DNA of 64,000 nucleotides from Nodularia sp. LEGE 06071 (GTDB lineage Bacteria; Cyanobacteriota; Cyanobacteriia; Cyanobacteriales; Nostocaceae): NCBI RefSeq assembly GCF_015207755.1, contig NZ_JADEWH010000001.1, positions 496,001 to 560,000 of the forward strand, read 5' to 3'. Shown piece by piece: positions 16,273 to 26,069 of this stretch (position 1 is its first letter; each line of letters starts with the position of its first letter). The notes under the pieces were generated by a model. It saw only the letters and a program-made list of their open reading frames with translations, ran no database searches and was not told where the DNA came from. The position numbers and the translations under genes were made by a program.

Positions 16273-17739
16273 ATGTTTGATGCTTTATCTGATCGTTTAG
16301 AAAGTGCCTGGAAGAAACTACGGGGACAGGACAAAATATCTCCATCCAATATTCAAGACGCTTTGCGGGAAGTGCGCCGCGCCTTATTGGAAGCCGATGT
16401 CAATCTCCAGGTAGTTAAAGATTTTATTAGCGAAGTCGAAACCAAAGCACAAGGAGCCGATGTGGTTGCTGGTGTGCGACCTGACCAACAGTTCATCAAA
16501 ATTGTTCACGATGAATTGGTGCGGGTGATGGGGGCGGAAAATATTCCCTTGGCGGAAGCAGAGGAACAGCCCACAATCGTCTTAATGGCTGGGTTGCAAG
16601 GTACTGGTAAAACCACAGCCACAGCGAAATTAGCCTTACATTTACGGAAATTAGACCGTAGCTGTTTGTTAGTCGCGACAGACGTATATCGCCCAGCCGC
16701 TATTGACCAACTGGTAACGTTAGGTAAGCAAATCAACGTGCCAGTTTTTGACCTGGGAAGCGATGCCGACCCTGTAGAAATTGCCCGCCAAGGTGTAGAA
16801 CGAGCCAAAGCAGAAGGTTTTAATACGGTAATTATCGACACAGCTGGTCGTCTGCAAATTGACGAAGACATGATGGGGGAATTAGCCCGGATTAAAGCTA
16901 CTGTCCAACCTCATGAAACCTTGCTAGTCGTGGACTCGATGACTGGTCAAGAGGCAGCAAATCTGACTCGCACCTTTCACGAAAAAATCGGGATTACTGG
17001 GGCGATTCTGACCAAATTAGATGGTGATAGCCGTGGTGGTGCGGCGCTGTCAGTCAGACAGATTTCGGGAGCGCCAATTAAGTTTGTGGGTGTAGGCGAG
17101 AAAGTCGAGGCACTGCAACCTTTTTATCCCGACCGCATGGCATCCCGGATTCTGGGAATGGGTGATGTTCTGTCCCTGGTAGAAAAAGCTCAGGAAGAAT
17201 TTGATCTGGCAGATGCTGAGAAAATGCAGGATAAAATCCTGTCAGCCAAGTTTGACTTTAATGATTTTGTCAAACAACTGCGGATGCTGAAAAATATGGG
17301 TTCACTGGGAGGCATCATGAAGATGATTCCCGGAATGAACAAGATTTCCGATGAGCAATTGAAGCAGGGAGAAACTCAGCTCAAGCGCTGCGAGTCCATG
17401 ATTAACTCCATGACTCGCCTAGAACGCCAAGACCCCGATTTATTGGCCAGTTCTCCCAGTCGGCGGCGGCGAATTGCTAAGGGTTCTGGTTACAGAGAGC
17501 CGGATGTGAGTAAGCTAGTTGCTGATTTCCAAAAAATGCGAACTCTCATGCAGCAAATGGGTCAAGGTCAAATGCCGGCGGGAATGCCCGGAATGTTTGG
17601 CGGCGGCGGTATGGGTAATCCTTTTGGCGGGGATAGTAATCGTCCCTCTGCCCCTGGATGGCGGGGTTATAATAGCGGTGCTACCGCCAAAAAGAAAAAG
17701 ACCAAAGAGAAAAAGAAGAAGGGCTTCGGCAATCTGTAG
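16273..17739 (+). CDS. ffh: Signal recognition particle protein Ffh
   Basis: This is the 488-residue SRP54 GTPase that binds SRP RNA and signal sequences and delivers ribosomes to the membrane via FtsY. The N domain is residues 1-90. The G domain has the P-loop GLQGTGKTT (107-115), DVYRPAAIDQL, DTAGR (189-193) and TKLDGDSRGGAALS. The Met-rich M domain follows, with RRRRIAKGSG as the RNA-binding arginine patch. A Gly/Met-rich and then Lys-rich tail (KKKKTKEKKKKGFGNL) is longer than in E. coli. It is followed by rpsP, as in many cyanobacteria. Confidence 0.98.
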   Translation: MFDALSDRLESAWKKLRGQDKISPSNIQDALREVRRALLEADVNLQVVKDFISEVETKAQGADVVAGVRPDQQFIKIVHDELVRVMGAENIPLAEAEEQPTIVLMAGLQGTGKTTATAKLALHLRKLDRSCLLVATDVYRPAAIDQLVTLGKQINVPVFDLGSDADPVEIARQGVERAKAEGFNTVIIDTAGRLQIDEDMMGELARIKATVQPHETLLVVDSMTGQEAANLTRTFHEKIGITGAILTKLDGDSRGGAALSVRQISGAPIKFVGVGEKVEALQPFYPDRMASRILGMGDVLSLVEKAQEEFDLADAEKMQDKILSAKFDFNDFVKQLRMLKNMGSLGGIMKMIPGMNKISDEQLKQGETQLKRCESMINSMTRLERQDPDLLASSPSRRRRIAKGSGYREPDVSKLVADFQKMRTLMQQMGQGQMPAGMPGMFGGGGMGNPFGGDSNRPSAPGWRGYNSGATAKKKKTKEKKKKGFGNL

Positions 17740-17841
17740 AGTTTGTTAACTGTTAACTGTTAATGATTCATAGCAGCTAATGCTAGCAAGTGCTAAAATT
17801 GTCATTTCAGTACCAACAAATCGGAGAATCAGTCCTCAACC

Positions 17842-18102
17842 ATGATTAAATTGCGCTTGAAGCGATTTGGCAAAAAACGGGAACCAAGTTACCGCATTAT
17901 CGCCATTAATAGCCTTGCTCGCCGAGATGGCCGTCCCCTGGAAGAACTGGGATTCTACAACCCCAGAACTGATGAAGTGCGACTAGATGTTCCCGGTATC
18001 GTCAAGCGACTACAACAAGGCGCTCAACCGACTGAGACCGTCCGTAGCATTTTAGTAAAAGCCAATGTTTTTGAACAGGTCAGTGCCACAACCGCATCTT
18101 AA
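17842..18102 (+). CDS. rpsP: 30S ribosomal protein S16
   Basis: This 86-residue protein matches bS16 ([20 protein letters not shown], then [18 protein letters not shown]), of normal length. It binds 16S rRNA during 30S assembly. It lies 102 bp after ffh and its 3' end overlaps the likely start of the KH-domain gene, so the three form an operon. Confidence 0.98.
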   Translation: MIKLRLKRFGKKREPSYRIIAINSLARRDGRPLEELGFYNPRTDEVRLDVPGIVKRLQQGAQPTETVRSILVKANVFEQVSATTAS

Positions 18103-18523
18103 TACCGCCATCGTATCCCCAAAAGCTAGTCCCAATTATGTTGGGCTAGTTAAGTTTTTGATGCAGCCATTTTTAGAATCACCAGAGACTTTAAGTATCG
18201 ATTGTGAAATTTCTCACACGCTTAAAAGAGTTTGGATTCGCATCGCCTTTGAAAGCAAAGATAAGGGGAAAGTGTTTGGTCGAGGGGGACGCAATATTCA
18301 GGCCATTAGAACGGTAATTGCCGCCGCCGCAGAAGTTGCCGGACAAACAGTATACCTGGATATGTACGGTAGCAATGCTTTGGGAAAAGAGGGAATATCT
18401 TCTGACGACGATCAGCAAGAGCGATCGCCTTCAGCAATGAGCAAAGCGCCATCGCCAGAACCCAAAACGCGAGACAGAACTGCAAATATACCCAGACCTG
18501 TTGTCAAACCTCGAACTAGCTAG
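18065..18523 (+). CDS. KH-domain RNA-binding protein, KhpA/YlqC-like
   Basis: The core [20 protein letters not shown] then a type II KH domain with the GxxG loop in [16 protein letters not shown] defines the KhpA family, an RNA chaperone usually encoded next to rpsP. The conserved part begins near residue 26, so the start must lie upstream of it; the ATG at 18065 overlaps rpsP by 38 bp, and GTG at 18083 is an alternative. The C-terminal 50 residues are Ser/Pro/Lys-rich and disordered. Confidence 0.85.
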   Translation: MFLNRSVPQPHLNTAIVSPKASPNYVGLVKFLMQPFLESPETLSIDCEISHTLKRVWIRIAFESKDKGKVFGRGGRNIQAIRTVIAAAAEVAGQTVYLDMYGSNALGKEGISSDDDQQERSPSAMSKAPSPEPKTRDRTANIPRPVVKPRTS

Positions 18524-18761
18524 TCAACCAAGAGAAAGTCTGAGCGGTGGATACTGATCTACGCCGAAGTGCTGTGGTTACTTCCGCTCAGATATTTCAG
18601 TCAAACAATTTTAGATTTTAGATTTTAGATTTTGGATTGACTCCAAAGATAAATCTGGGGGACTGTACCATTAAGGAACTATCGGTCAGTTGTGAAAACT
18701 TAAACATCGGATAAATTTTGTTGTCAAAAACTGCACTTGAAAAATTAAACAATAAATACTT

Positions 18762-19715
18762 ATGGCAGATGCCTTGATCATTCAGCTGCCTAATATTCCC
18801 AGTGCGATCGCTCTCGCCGGTGATAGAGAAGAAAATCTCAAACTCTTATCCCGACAAACAGGAGCTACCTTGGTGTTGCGCGGTCAAGAACTACACATTG
18901 GTGGTACAGAAGCGCAAATAGACCTGGCGGCTCAATTAGTGCGATCGCTAGAAGCCATCTGGATGAAAGGCAACACTCTCTCCAGTGCCGACATTTTAAC
19001 AGCCCGCCAAGCCCTGGATAGCGATCGCCAAGACGAACTTCAGGAATTACAGCGAGATGTCTTGGCGAAAACCCGTCGCGGGGAAGAAATTCGTGCCAAA
19101 ACTTTTCGGCAAAAAGAATACATTAAGGATATCCGTAGGCGTGACCTCACATTCTGCATTGGGCCAGCGGGAACAGGTAAAACATATCTCGCCGTTGTCG
19201 TCGCTGTGCAAGCACTCCTGAATAACCAAGTAGAAAAGCTGATTTTAACCCGTCCAGCTGTAGAAGCTGGGGAAAAACTGGGCTTTCTACCCGGAGATTT
19301 ACAGCAGAAAATTAATCCCTATCTCCGTCCACTTTACGATGCTATCTATGAATTTATTGACCCAGAAAAAGTCCCCAGTTTAATGGAGCGTGGTGTAATT
19401 GAAGTGGCTCCACTTGCCTATATGCGAGGACGCACCCTCAATCATGCTTTTGTGATTGTTGATGAAGCCCAAAATACTACACCCGCCCAGATGAAAATGG
19501 TCTTGACTCGTTTGGGTTTTCGTTCTCGGATGGTAATTACAGGAGACACCACACAAACAGATTTACCCCTGAGCCAAAAATCAGGACTAGCAGTAGCCTT
19601 ACAAGTTCTCCAGAATGTTGAAGGCATTGGTTTTTGCGAATTTACGCAAAAAGATGTTGTGCGCCATGCTCTAGTTCAGCGCATTGTCGCCGCTTACGAA
19701 AGATATGAAAGATAA
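18762..19715 (+). CDS. PhoH family ATPase
   Basis: This 317-residue protein has an N-terminal KH-like region and a C-terminal PhoH ATPase domain with the Walker A motif GPAGTGKTYLA and Walker B FVIVDEAQNTT. It also has the family block EKLGFLPGDLQQKINPYLRP. PhoH proteins are linked to RNA metabolism, often with YbeY. It follows the ffh-rpsP-KH cluster after 238 bp containing ATTTTAGA heptamer-like repeats. Confidence 0.93.
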   Translation: MADALIIQLPNIPSAIALAGDREENLKLLSRQTGATLVLRGQELHIGGTEAQIDLAAQLVRSLEAIWMKGNTLSSADILTARQALDSDRQDELQELQRDVLAKTRRGEEIRAKTFRQKEYIKDIRRRDLTFCIGPAGTGKTYLAVVVAVQALLNNQVEKLILTRPAVEAGEKLGFLPGDLQQKINPYLRPLYDAIYEFIDPEKVPSLMERGVIEVAPLAYMRGRTLNHAFVIVDEAQNTTPAQMKMVLTRLGFRSRMVITGDTTQTDLPLSQKSGLAVALQVLQNVEGIGFCEFTQKDVVRHALVQRIVAAYERYER

Positions 19716-19827
19716 TTAAATAGTCCTTTGTTGTTCTATTCGGGACTTGAAGAAACAAGGAAGCACAAATAAACACTGATAAATCGGTACTATATCAGTC
19801 TTATAAATAAACAAAGGAAAAATAATT

Positions 19828-20235
19828 ATGAATAAAAATTTGAGAACCTTTTTAGAAGCTTGTGAAAACTTAGGAACTTTACGCATTATTGTTACCAGCA
19901 GCGCTGCTGTATTAGAAGCTCGCGGCAAAATAGAAAAGCTATTTTATGCCGAATTGCTCAAAGGTAAATATGCAAATATGCACACTGAAGGCTTTGAGTT
20001 TCACTTTAATATGGATAAAATTACTCAAGTAAAATTTGAAACAGGTGAAGCAAAACGAGGTAACTTTACCACCTATGCAATTCGGTTTTTAGACGAACAA
20101 GAAGAAGTGGCTTTAAGCTTATTTTTGCAATGGGGTAAACCGGGAGAATATGAACCCGGACAAGTAGAAGCTTGGCAAAGTTTACAGCAACAATATGGGT
20201 CAGTTTGGCAACCCGTACCCATTGAAACCCTATAA
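19828..20235 (+). CDS. HutX/ChuX-like heme-utilisation protein
   Basis: This 135-residue protein resembles one half of the HemS/HutX fold: FEFHFNMDKITQVKFETGEA, then a polar turn, then FLDEQEEVALSLFLQWGKPG and EAWQSLQQQYG. These match the known FNLHLxxDxI, FDxxG and GxRKPGxPExxxW pattern loosely. In pathogens such proteins bind or degrade heme; here the usual RKPG is WGKPG and no heme transporter is adjacent, so the ligand is uncertain. A clear purine-rich site (AAAGGAAAAA) precedes the ATG. Confidence 0.68.
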   Translation: MNKNLRTFLEACENLGTLRIIVTSSAAVLEARGKIEKLFYAELLKGKYANMHTEGFEFHFNMDKITQVKFETGEAKRGNFTTYAIRFLDEQEEVALSLFLQWGKPGEYEPGQVEAWQSLQQQYGSVWQPVPIETL

Positions 20236-20420
20236 AGAAATTATAGGACTCCTATCTGATTTTTGCACAATCTCGGCATAACACAAAAAGGTTATTCCCC
20301 ACTCCCTACTCCCCAGCTATAAAAGGCGATTAGCTGACACTTCTTATGTCTTGACTAATGACTACTTAATCAAACAAGTCAATATCTTGATTTATCGACG
20401 GTTAATTATTCTTACCTGAA

Positions 20421-20573
20421 CTATAGGACTACTATTTGATATTTGAACAGACACGTAGGGTGTGTTAGCGGTAGCGTAACGCACCAAAACCTTAATAATG
20501 GTGCGTTACGGACTTCATCCTAACGCACCCTACAATACTTAATTGTTTCATAAATCAAACCGGATTCCTATAT
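20421..20573. repeat. MITE-like nested palindrome with TATAGGA ends
   Basis: The outer arms CTATAGGACTACTATTTGAT (from 20421) and ATCAAACCGGATTCCTATA (to about 20573) enclose an inner inverted repeat. The inner arms GTAGGGTGTGTTAGCG and CTAACGCACCCTAC span 20455-20533. A partial copy of the left end (TTATAGGACTCCTATCTGAT) occurs at about 20243. This fills most of the 356-bp gap between the HutX-like gene and the next gene. Confidence 0.7.
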
Positions 20574-20591
20574 ATTGATTTAATCCTAATT

Positions 20592-21368
20592 ATGAAGTTG
20601 ATTTGGAGTTTTTGCTTAATTATTTTCTGCTTACTGGAATGGAGTGGGACAGCAATAGCCGGAGAATTAGCAGAACGCCTAGCAAATTTTCCCCAGTGGG
20701 AACAACTCACTTCAGTGCAACGGGCTGAGGGCGACTTGGTTTATCCTGACTGGTTTGCTGGTTCATGGGAGGTTACAAGTACATTAGTAGATTTAGTTGC
20801 GCCTTTAGCACCGGATATCGTCACCCCTGGATTTGAATCGAATCGCCAACAACTGAATCAGCCTGTGAGTTTTTTAGTGCGTTTTATTCAAAAAAAGCCC
20901 CCGATTACTGGCTTAAAACTCATCCCCAAAATAGATAAATCATCAATTTTAGTAGCAGATAGAGTTTTTAATAGCTTGAATTTAGCCAGAGCTTATTTAG
21001 GTGATGAAGCTGTATTATCAATCAAACTAGATCCAGATTCACCTAATCGGCAAATTACCCTTTTGCGTGGCGAACGTCAATTAGTTTCTATCATCACTGG
21101 ACGCGCTACTGAAACTACTTCAAATAACACATTTATCACTTCAGAGGTATTTCAACAACTATTTAAAGGTGCTTCCCGTCCCTATTTAAATGCAGTAGAA
21201 TCTACTACCGCATACCATAAACTTTCTACATCTAATCCGGCAATTGAGGCAGATCAAGTAACTGCTGTTTATCTTTCACCTCAAGATCCAGATTACTTTG
21301 ACGCAGCTTCTCGTCCAGTAGCCCTTTATCGTTATCGCTTGGAGTTTTCACCTAGTCCTAAAGACTGA
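20592..21368 (+). CDS. Exported DUF6816-like cyanobacterial/plastid protein
   Basis: This 258-residue protein has an N-terminal signal peptide (LIWSFCLIIFCLLEWSG, then TAIAGELAERL). Conserved-looking blocks are WFAGSWEVTSTLVDLVAPLA and YLSPQDPDYFDAASRPVALY. I recall this layout from a family shared by cyanobacteria and chloroplasts (DUF6816), of unknown function and probably lumenal or periplasmic. It stands alone, followed after 86 bp by an ABC exporter in the same direction. Confidence 0.65.
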   Translation: MKLIWSFCLIIFCLLEWSGTAIAGELAERLANFPQWEQLTSVQRAEGDLVYPDWFAGSWEVTSTLVDLVAPLAPDIVTPGFESNRQQLNQPVSFLVRFIQKKPPITGLKLIPKIDKSSILVADRVFNSLNLARAYLGDEAVLSIKLDPDSPNRQITLLRGERQLVSIITGRATETTSNNTFITSEVFQQLFKGASRPYLNAVESTTAYHKLSTSNPAIEADQVTAVYLSPQDPDYFDAASRPVALYRYRLEFSPSPKD

Positions 21369-21454
21369 TTTAGTTGGCAGGACTTGACTAGTTTGTAGTA
21401 TAAATGTAACATAAATATTCCAAGTTAAGTTTACGCTCTTGGATAGTGTGCATC

Positions 21455-23275
21455 ATGGCCAAATTTCGAGATATTATCCATTACTTTCATTCAGACTGGA
21501 AACTGAGTGTTTTAACTATTGCCGCATCCAGCGTTTACGAAATTATTGATTTGGTTGTTCCTTATGCGATTGGGCAGATTTTAAATGTTTTGTCTAATCA
21601 ACCTTTGGATAGACCATTACAAAGTGCGATCGCCAATATTGCCGAATTTATCAATTACCCAGTTAATCAAACACTATCTTTGGCTGTATTACTGGGGTTA
21701 ATTTTTTTAGTCACCGTAGTCAAAGCGCCCACACAGCCTTGGCTTACCGTTTGGTTCCACTGGGATATACCCTTAAGGGCGCGTCGCCATCAGACTGAAA
21801 CAGCCATAGCCAAAATTCTGACTCTCCCATTGGAGTTTTATGATGAAAATAACCCCGGACGCATATCTGGGCGAGTAGCTAGAGGGCTGGCTAACCATAC
21901 TTGGACATATCCTGAAATTGCTGGACAGTTAATTCCTAAACTGTTTCGTGTGCTGGGAATTTTTGGATTTATCTTATTGATTGAATGGCGAATTGCGGTT
22001 TTATATTTAATTTCCTTTGTATTTATCCTCACCTTTAGTTTAAAGGCTTTGCGACGACTAATTGGGCATGAAAGTCGCCTCGATAAATATATGGAAGGTA
22101 CGGAAAGCCGCACGTCCGAATTGATTACTAATATCAAAACAGTCAAAGCATTTGCCACAGAATCCCAGGAATTAAAGCGACAAAAGCAACGTTTGGATCG
22201 TGAATTAACGGTTGTCGATCATCGTATCCATAAAGGTTATGTCAGGCTGCTGACTTTGCAAAAGGCTGTAATTCAGTTTTGCGTGTTCGTAATTTTAGGT
22301 TTAACCTTAGCCGCAACAGTAGATGGGAGAATTACGCTCGGTCACTTTGTCATGACTTTAACTCTTTCTAGCATGGCTTATGCTGAATTGGAACCTATTA
22401 GCACACTGGCAGAACTTTTCGCGCGTCGCTATTCTTCGATGTTACGCTTTCACGAGTTTTTGCAAGCACCAATGGCATCTGATTCAGTTGGTCTTTTAGA
22501 AGAGAGAAACCAAGGCGGAACACCTTATAAATTCACGGGAAAAATTGAGCTCTCGCACATTACTTTTGGATATGATCACAGCCGTCAAGTTTTGCAAGAT
22601 ATCAACTTGTTGATTGAACCATATCAAACAGTGGCGTTAGTTGGGCGTTCTGGTTCTGGTAAGTCTACTTTAGTGAAACTGCTGCTGCGGTATTTTGAAC
22701 CTCAAGAAGGTGAAATTTCCATTGATGGTCAAGATATTCGCACCTTGGATGTAGGTAAGTATAGGCGCAGGCTAGCGATCGTTCACCAAGAAGTGGACGT
22801 TTTCAACGGTACTATCTTGGATAATCTCACCTACGGCAGACCAAATGCGACTCTGGCAGAGGTCAAGGAAGCCTGTAGAATTGCCAGAGTTGATGAAGTG
22901 ATGGAACACCTTCCCCAGGGTTATTACACCGTTGTGGGGGAACGTGGTGTCAGGTTATCTGGAGGACAAAGACAGCGCTTAGGAATTGCTAGGGCGTTGC
23001 TAGTGGAACCAGATGTGCTGATTTTTGACGAAGCCACCTCTAGCTTAGATTACGAGTCTGAGCGTTCGATTCAATTAGCCATGCGTTCCATTCAGGGGAC
23101 TTGCACCACAATTGTGATTGCCCACCGTCTGAGTACAGTCCGGGAAGCCGATAAAATAGTGGTTCTAGATCAAGGGAAGATTGCCGAAGTAGGTAGCCAT
23201 GATGAATTGTTGCGTCACGAGGGTATTTACCGCCGCTTGCACTCCCTGCAAGAAACCGGAGAATTGCTCAGTTAG
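21455..23275 (+). CDS. ABC exporter, fused permease and ATPase
   Basis: This is a 606-residue half-transporter (start at ATG 21455; a GTG three codons upstream is possible). An N-terminal transmembrane domain of six helices covers about residues 15-320. The nucleotide-binding domain has Walker A GRSGSGKST, signature LSGGQRQRLGIARAL, Walker B DVLIFDEATSSLD and the switch His in IAHRLS. It belongs to the lipid/drug/peptide exporter class and should homodimerise. No accessory gene indicates a substrate. Confidence 0.92.
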   Translation: MAKFRDIIHYFHSDWKLSVLTIAASSVYEIIDLVVPYAIGQILNVLSNQPLDRPLQSAIANIAEFINYPVNQTLSLAVLLGLIFLVTVVKAPTQPWLTVWFHWDIPLRARRHQTETAIAKILTLPLEFYDENNPGRISGRVARGLANHTWTYPEIAGQLIPKLFRVLGIFGFILLIEWRIAVLYLISFVFILTFSLKALRRLIGHESRLDKYMEGTESRTSELITNIKTVKAFATESQELKRQKQRLDRELTVVDHRIHKGYVRLLTLQKAVIQFCVFVILGLTLAATVDGRITLGHFVMTLTLSSMAYAELEPISTLAELFARRYSSMLRFHEFLQAPMASDSVGLLEERNQGGTPYKFTGKIELSHITFGYDHSRQVLQDINLLIEPYQTVALVGRSGSGKSTLVKLLLRYFEPQEGEISIDGQDIRTLDVGKYRRRLAIVHQEVDVFNGTILDNLTYGRPNATLAEVKEACRIARVDEVMEHLPQGYYTVVGERGVRLSGGQRQRLGIARALLVEPDVLIFDEATSSLDYESERSIQLAMRSIQGTCTTIVIAHRLSTVREADKIVVLDQGKIAEVGSHDELLRHEGIYRRLHSLQETGELLS

Positions 23276-23453
23276 TGGTCAAAGAAGACGAAAAGGGTTT
23301 AAGCAGAATGAATAAGTGCAAACTAGTTTCAAACCTCCCGCCTCCCCTGCTTTTTTCCGTCAGGTGGTGAAATAAATCGGTTCTAAAATCTTTTTGAGAA
23401 AACCCTTGCAATTTCTAAAACTTGGTGATACTGTTAGTAATCGTGAGACGAAT

Positions 23454-23539
23454 GGGTCGGTGTCCGAGTGGTTAATGGAGACGGACTGTAAATCCGTTGG
23501 CTAGCGCCTACGCTGGTTCAAATCCAGCCCGGCCCACCA
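23454..23539 (+). tRNA. trnY: tRNA-Tyr (GTA)
   Basis: The acceptor stem GGGTCGG pairs with CCGGCCC. The anticodon loop CTGTAAA gives GTA. A long variable arm typical of bacterial tRNA-Tyr and a TTCAAATC T-loop are present, and CCA is encoded. It is 86 nt with CCA. Confidence 0.95.
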
Positions 23540-23626
23540 CTTTTAAAGTAATGAGCTATAATTGCTAAGTGATTGGTAAATTCACAGCTTTATAGCTCAT
23601 CACTCAAAAACTCAAGTTTCTTTTTC

Positions 23627-23698
23627 GCCCGTGTGGCTCAGTGGTAGAGCACACCCTTGGTAAGGGTGAGGTCACGAGTTCAATCCTCGTCACGGGCT
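23627..23698 (+). tRNA. trnT: tRNA-Thr (GGT)
   Basis: The acceptor GCCCGTG pairs with CACGGGC. The anticodon stem-loop CACCC-TTGGTAA-GGGTG gives anticodon GGT. The T-loop is GTTCAATCC. It is 72 nt with no encoded CCA and lies 87 bp after tRNA-Tyr. Confidence 0.95.
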
Positions 23699-24434
23699 TA
23701 TTTATTTGAAACCTTGCAAATAACAATTTACAGGTGATGCCATCAAAGGTAAATAATGATGTTGCATCTGGTTAACTTTGCAAATATAAAATTTTTCTAC
23801 CTTTGAGTGATTTTTAAAGGATTAGCAAATTTTTGCTTTACTAGAATTTATTTGCAATAACTTTTACATAAATAATTGCTGAAACGTTTATGAAGTAATA
23901 ATATTAGTCTTTGCGATGCGAACAAATGGCGCATAATTTCTTGAGAATGGGCGAAAATATTCTTGGGTAGTGCTGCACAACAGCTTTAATTATGAAACTC
24001 TAACCATCAAAGACTTTTAAGCCTGTTTCCTGCTAGAGAATTTTGCATTTTTTCATTATCCTAAGTTAGTACTATAGCTGCTAATGCTCTCACCTTTATT
24101 GAGATGCGTTCCCCCCTAGCTACATTGCGGGACATACTGTTGCAAAGTATCGTTAATTAATGTTTGGTAATCTTGCCACAAGAATTAACTTATTTAAATA
24201 TTGATCAAGAAGATTTAAGTATTTCTTGAAGCATATTCTATCAATGCTTTAATATTGATACAGCAAATTTTATCTAAATGAGGTACACCCGTAGCGGGCA
24301 AGATACGCGCACCACAAGAGTTTTATTATTTATGTCTGTACTCTGTATAAGCGCAATCTGCTGTATCAATTTTCAAATGTAATCAATTAATAGTTTACTC
24401 TACATACAATTAATCATAATCAGGAGTATTTTTT
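23699..24434. other. Intergenic 736 bp, AT-rich, after tRNA-Thr
   Basis: No gene is supportable. It contains the inverted-repeat element at 24255-24369 and otherwise AT-rich sequence. With the following AT-rich gene and the tRNAs on both sides it has the appearance of a small acquired segment, though I find no direct repeat of a tRNA end. Confidence 0.5.
24255..24369. repeat. MITE-like element, dispersed repeat copy 3
   Basis: Perfect 11-bp ends TTGATACAGCA (24255-24265) and TGCTGTATCAA (24359-24369) enclose the same TGAGGTACAC and GCGGGCAAGAT centre as the copies near 2.3 kb and 15.4 kb. It is the best preserved copy, 115 bp, and is non-coding. Confidence 0.75.
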
Positions 24435-25535
24435 ATGATGTCACTTGTTTTAGGCACTGTTGCTCTAATTAGTGCTTCTTTAGGCTCACTTGCTGGTGCT
24501 ATATCAATTAGCAATATATATGAAATAAAATATAGCACTAAAATCATGCTAAATATTTATGAACAAGCGTTAATAAATTTTCAAAATGATTTGATTTTTA
24601 CTCAAAATGAAGCCAAAAAATATAGCATTCTTCAAGAGGAAATAGTTCCTAAAATTAACAATTTTATGGAAATAATTGCACAGGATGAAAATCAAGAGCA
24701 AAAATCTTTAGAGGAAATACAAGAATTATCACCAATAGATAAAAATGATAATTTGGAAATCTTAAAAAACCATCATAGCATTGGTGATATTGCTGATATT
24801 GCACAAAAAATAGTGAATAATATCTTGTCTGAAGATTTAGAGATTCAAGAAAATGTCAATAGATTAAGTAAATGGTTGCCGATAATTGGTAGTTCTAATA
24901 TTATTATTGCTTCTCTCATGGTGATGGGCAATATTATACTTAGTCCTGTCATACTAATTAGTGGTTTAATTATTTATTATCAAGTTAATAAAGCTTTAAC
25001 AAAATTTAAAGCATGGGAATCAGAAATGGGGACTGCAATTGCGAAAATTAATTTAGAGAAAGGTTTAATGCAAGAAAGAAGAAAAGAAATTTCTGAATTA
25101 ATTCGACAACTAAATGATTTCAAAAAATTCCTCAATAACTTTGAATCTAAATATAAAGCTGCTAAAGTTGCTGGACAAGTAGTAAGTGGTGTAGATATTG
25201 CATTTCGTATAATGAACATTTTTAATAAGGAAATTAATAATTTTAAACCAATCATACGTATAGTAAAATTATTAATTTCAAAAACTTTAAATCCAGACAA
25301 TATAGCAAATAATTTGCGCGAAAATATTACAAAACAATATAATAATATTTTTGTTTTGCAATTAGACAAAATTGCTGAAATTAAGTTTGAGCGACAATTA
25401 TTATATAAATCTTCTTTGGAATTGGGTTTAAAATTTGATATTTTATTGACTGTATCTTCAACAATTCGTCAATTACGACAAGTGTTAGAAAATAAAAATA
25501 TGTTGTTTCTAAAGTTACTGAGAAAATCTCAGTAA
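24435..25535 (+). CDS. Unknown AT-rich membrane/coiled-coil protein (366 aa)
   Basis: I do not recognise the family. The protein starts with a hydrophobic segment (LVLGTVALISASLGSLAGAI). Long charged helices with heptad character follow, then a central hydrophobic hairpin near residues 148-183 (LPIIGSSNIIIASLMVMGNI and ILSPVILISGLIIYY), then more Lys/Glu-rich coiled coil to the end. Two long helical bundles around a hydrophobic hairpin recall alpha-helical pore-forming toxins of the ClyA/xenorhabdolysin type, but this is topology only. The gene is far more AT-rich than its neighbours and lies between tRNA genes, which suggests transfer. An AGGAG site precedes the ATG. Confidence 0.8.
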   Translation: MMSLVLGTVALISASLGSLAGAISISNIYEIKYSTKIMLNIYEQALINFQNDLIFTQNEAKKYSILQEEIVPKINNFMEIIAQDENQEQKSLEEIQELSPIDKNDNLEILKNHHSIGDIADIAQKIVNNILSEDLEIQENVNRLSKWLPIIGSSNIIIASLMVMGNIILSPVILISGLIIYYQVNKALTKFKAWESEMGTAIAKINLEKGLMQERRKEISELIRQLNDFKKFLNNFESKYKAAKVAGQVVSGVDIAFRIMNIFNKEINNFKPIIRIVKLLISKTLNPDNIANNLRENITKQYNNIFVLQLDKIAEIKFERQLLYKSSLELGLKFDILLTVSSTIRQLRQVLENKNMLFLKLLRKSQ

Positions 25536-25706
25536 TATGATTATGAGAGTATGGTTGAAAATTTATGATGAATTGATCCAACATTTTTACCCTTCCTGAA
25601 CCCTATCGTGGTAAAGGGGAGGGAACTAGATTTTCTTGTGATCATCAAACAAATTCCGGGGAATTTTGTAATTTCCGAATCAAAAACTATATTTAAAGAT
25701 TTCAAA

Positions 25707-25779
25707 CGGGTGCGGCAGGGATCGAACCTGCGACCAACGGATTAGAAATCCGTGGCTCTATCCACTGAGCTACGCACCC
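25707..25779 (-). tRNA. trnR: tRNA-Arg (TCT)
   Basis: Read on the minus strand, acceptor GGGTGCG pairs with CGCACCC. The anticodon stem-loop CGGAT-TTCTAAT-CCG region gives anticodon TCT, and the T-arm is CAGGTTCGATCCCTG. It is 73 nt with no encoded CCA. Confidence 0.95.
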
Positions 25780-26069
25780 AAGTTAATATTCTGGCTCTCA
25801 ACGGAGTCATCTAATCGATTATATCGTTATCTTGTACGAATAAGCAAATAAAAATTGCAGATTGCCCACTACCAAGGCTATGATTCAAGTCGCTAGTTAA
25901 TTAATTTACAGTAAAAACGCAGTAAATGGTCTATTGATTAGATATATTGTGTTGTCAATAGGTTATTTGTGTCTTGATGTAGATGCCCTCTGGGCGGCTT
26001 ACTGTAGGGTAGCTTCTGGCGATCGCGAGGCTCAACCCCATGGCACGCTAGGTAAACTCACTCTTGGTG

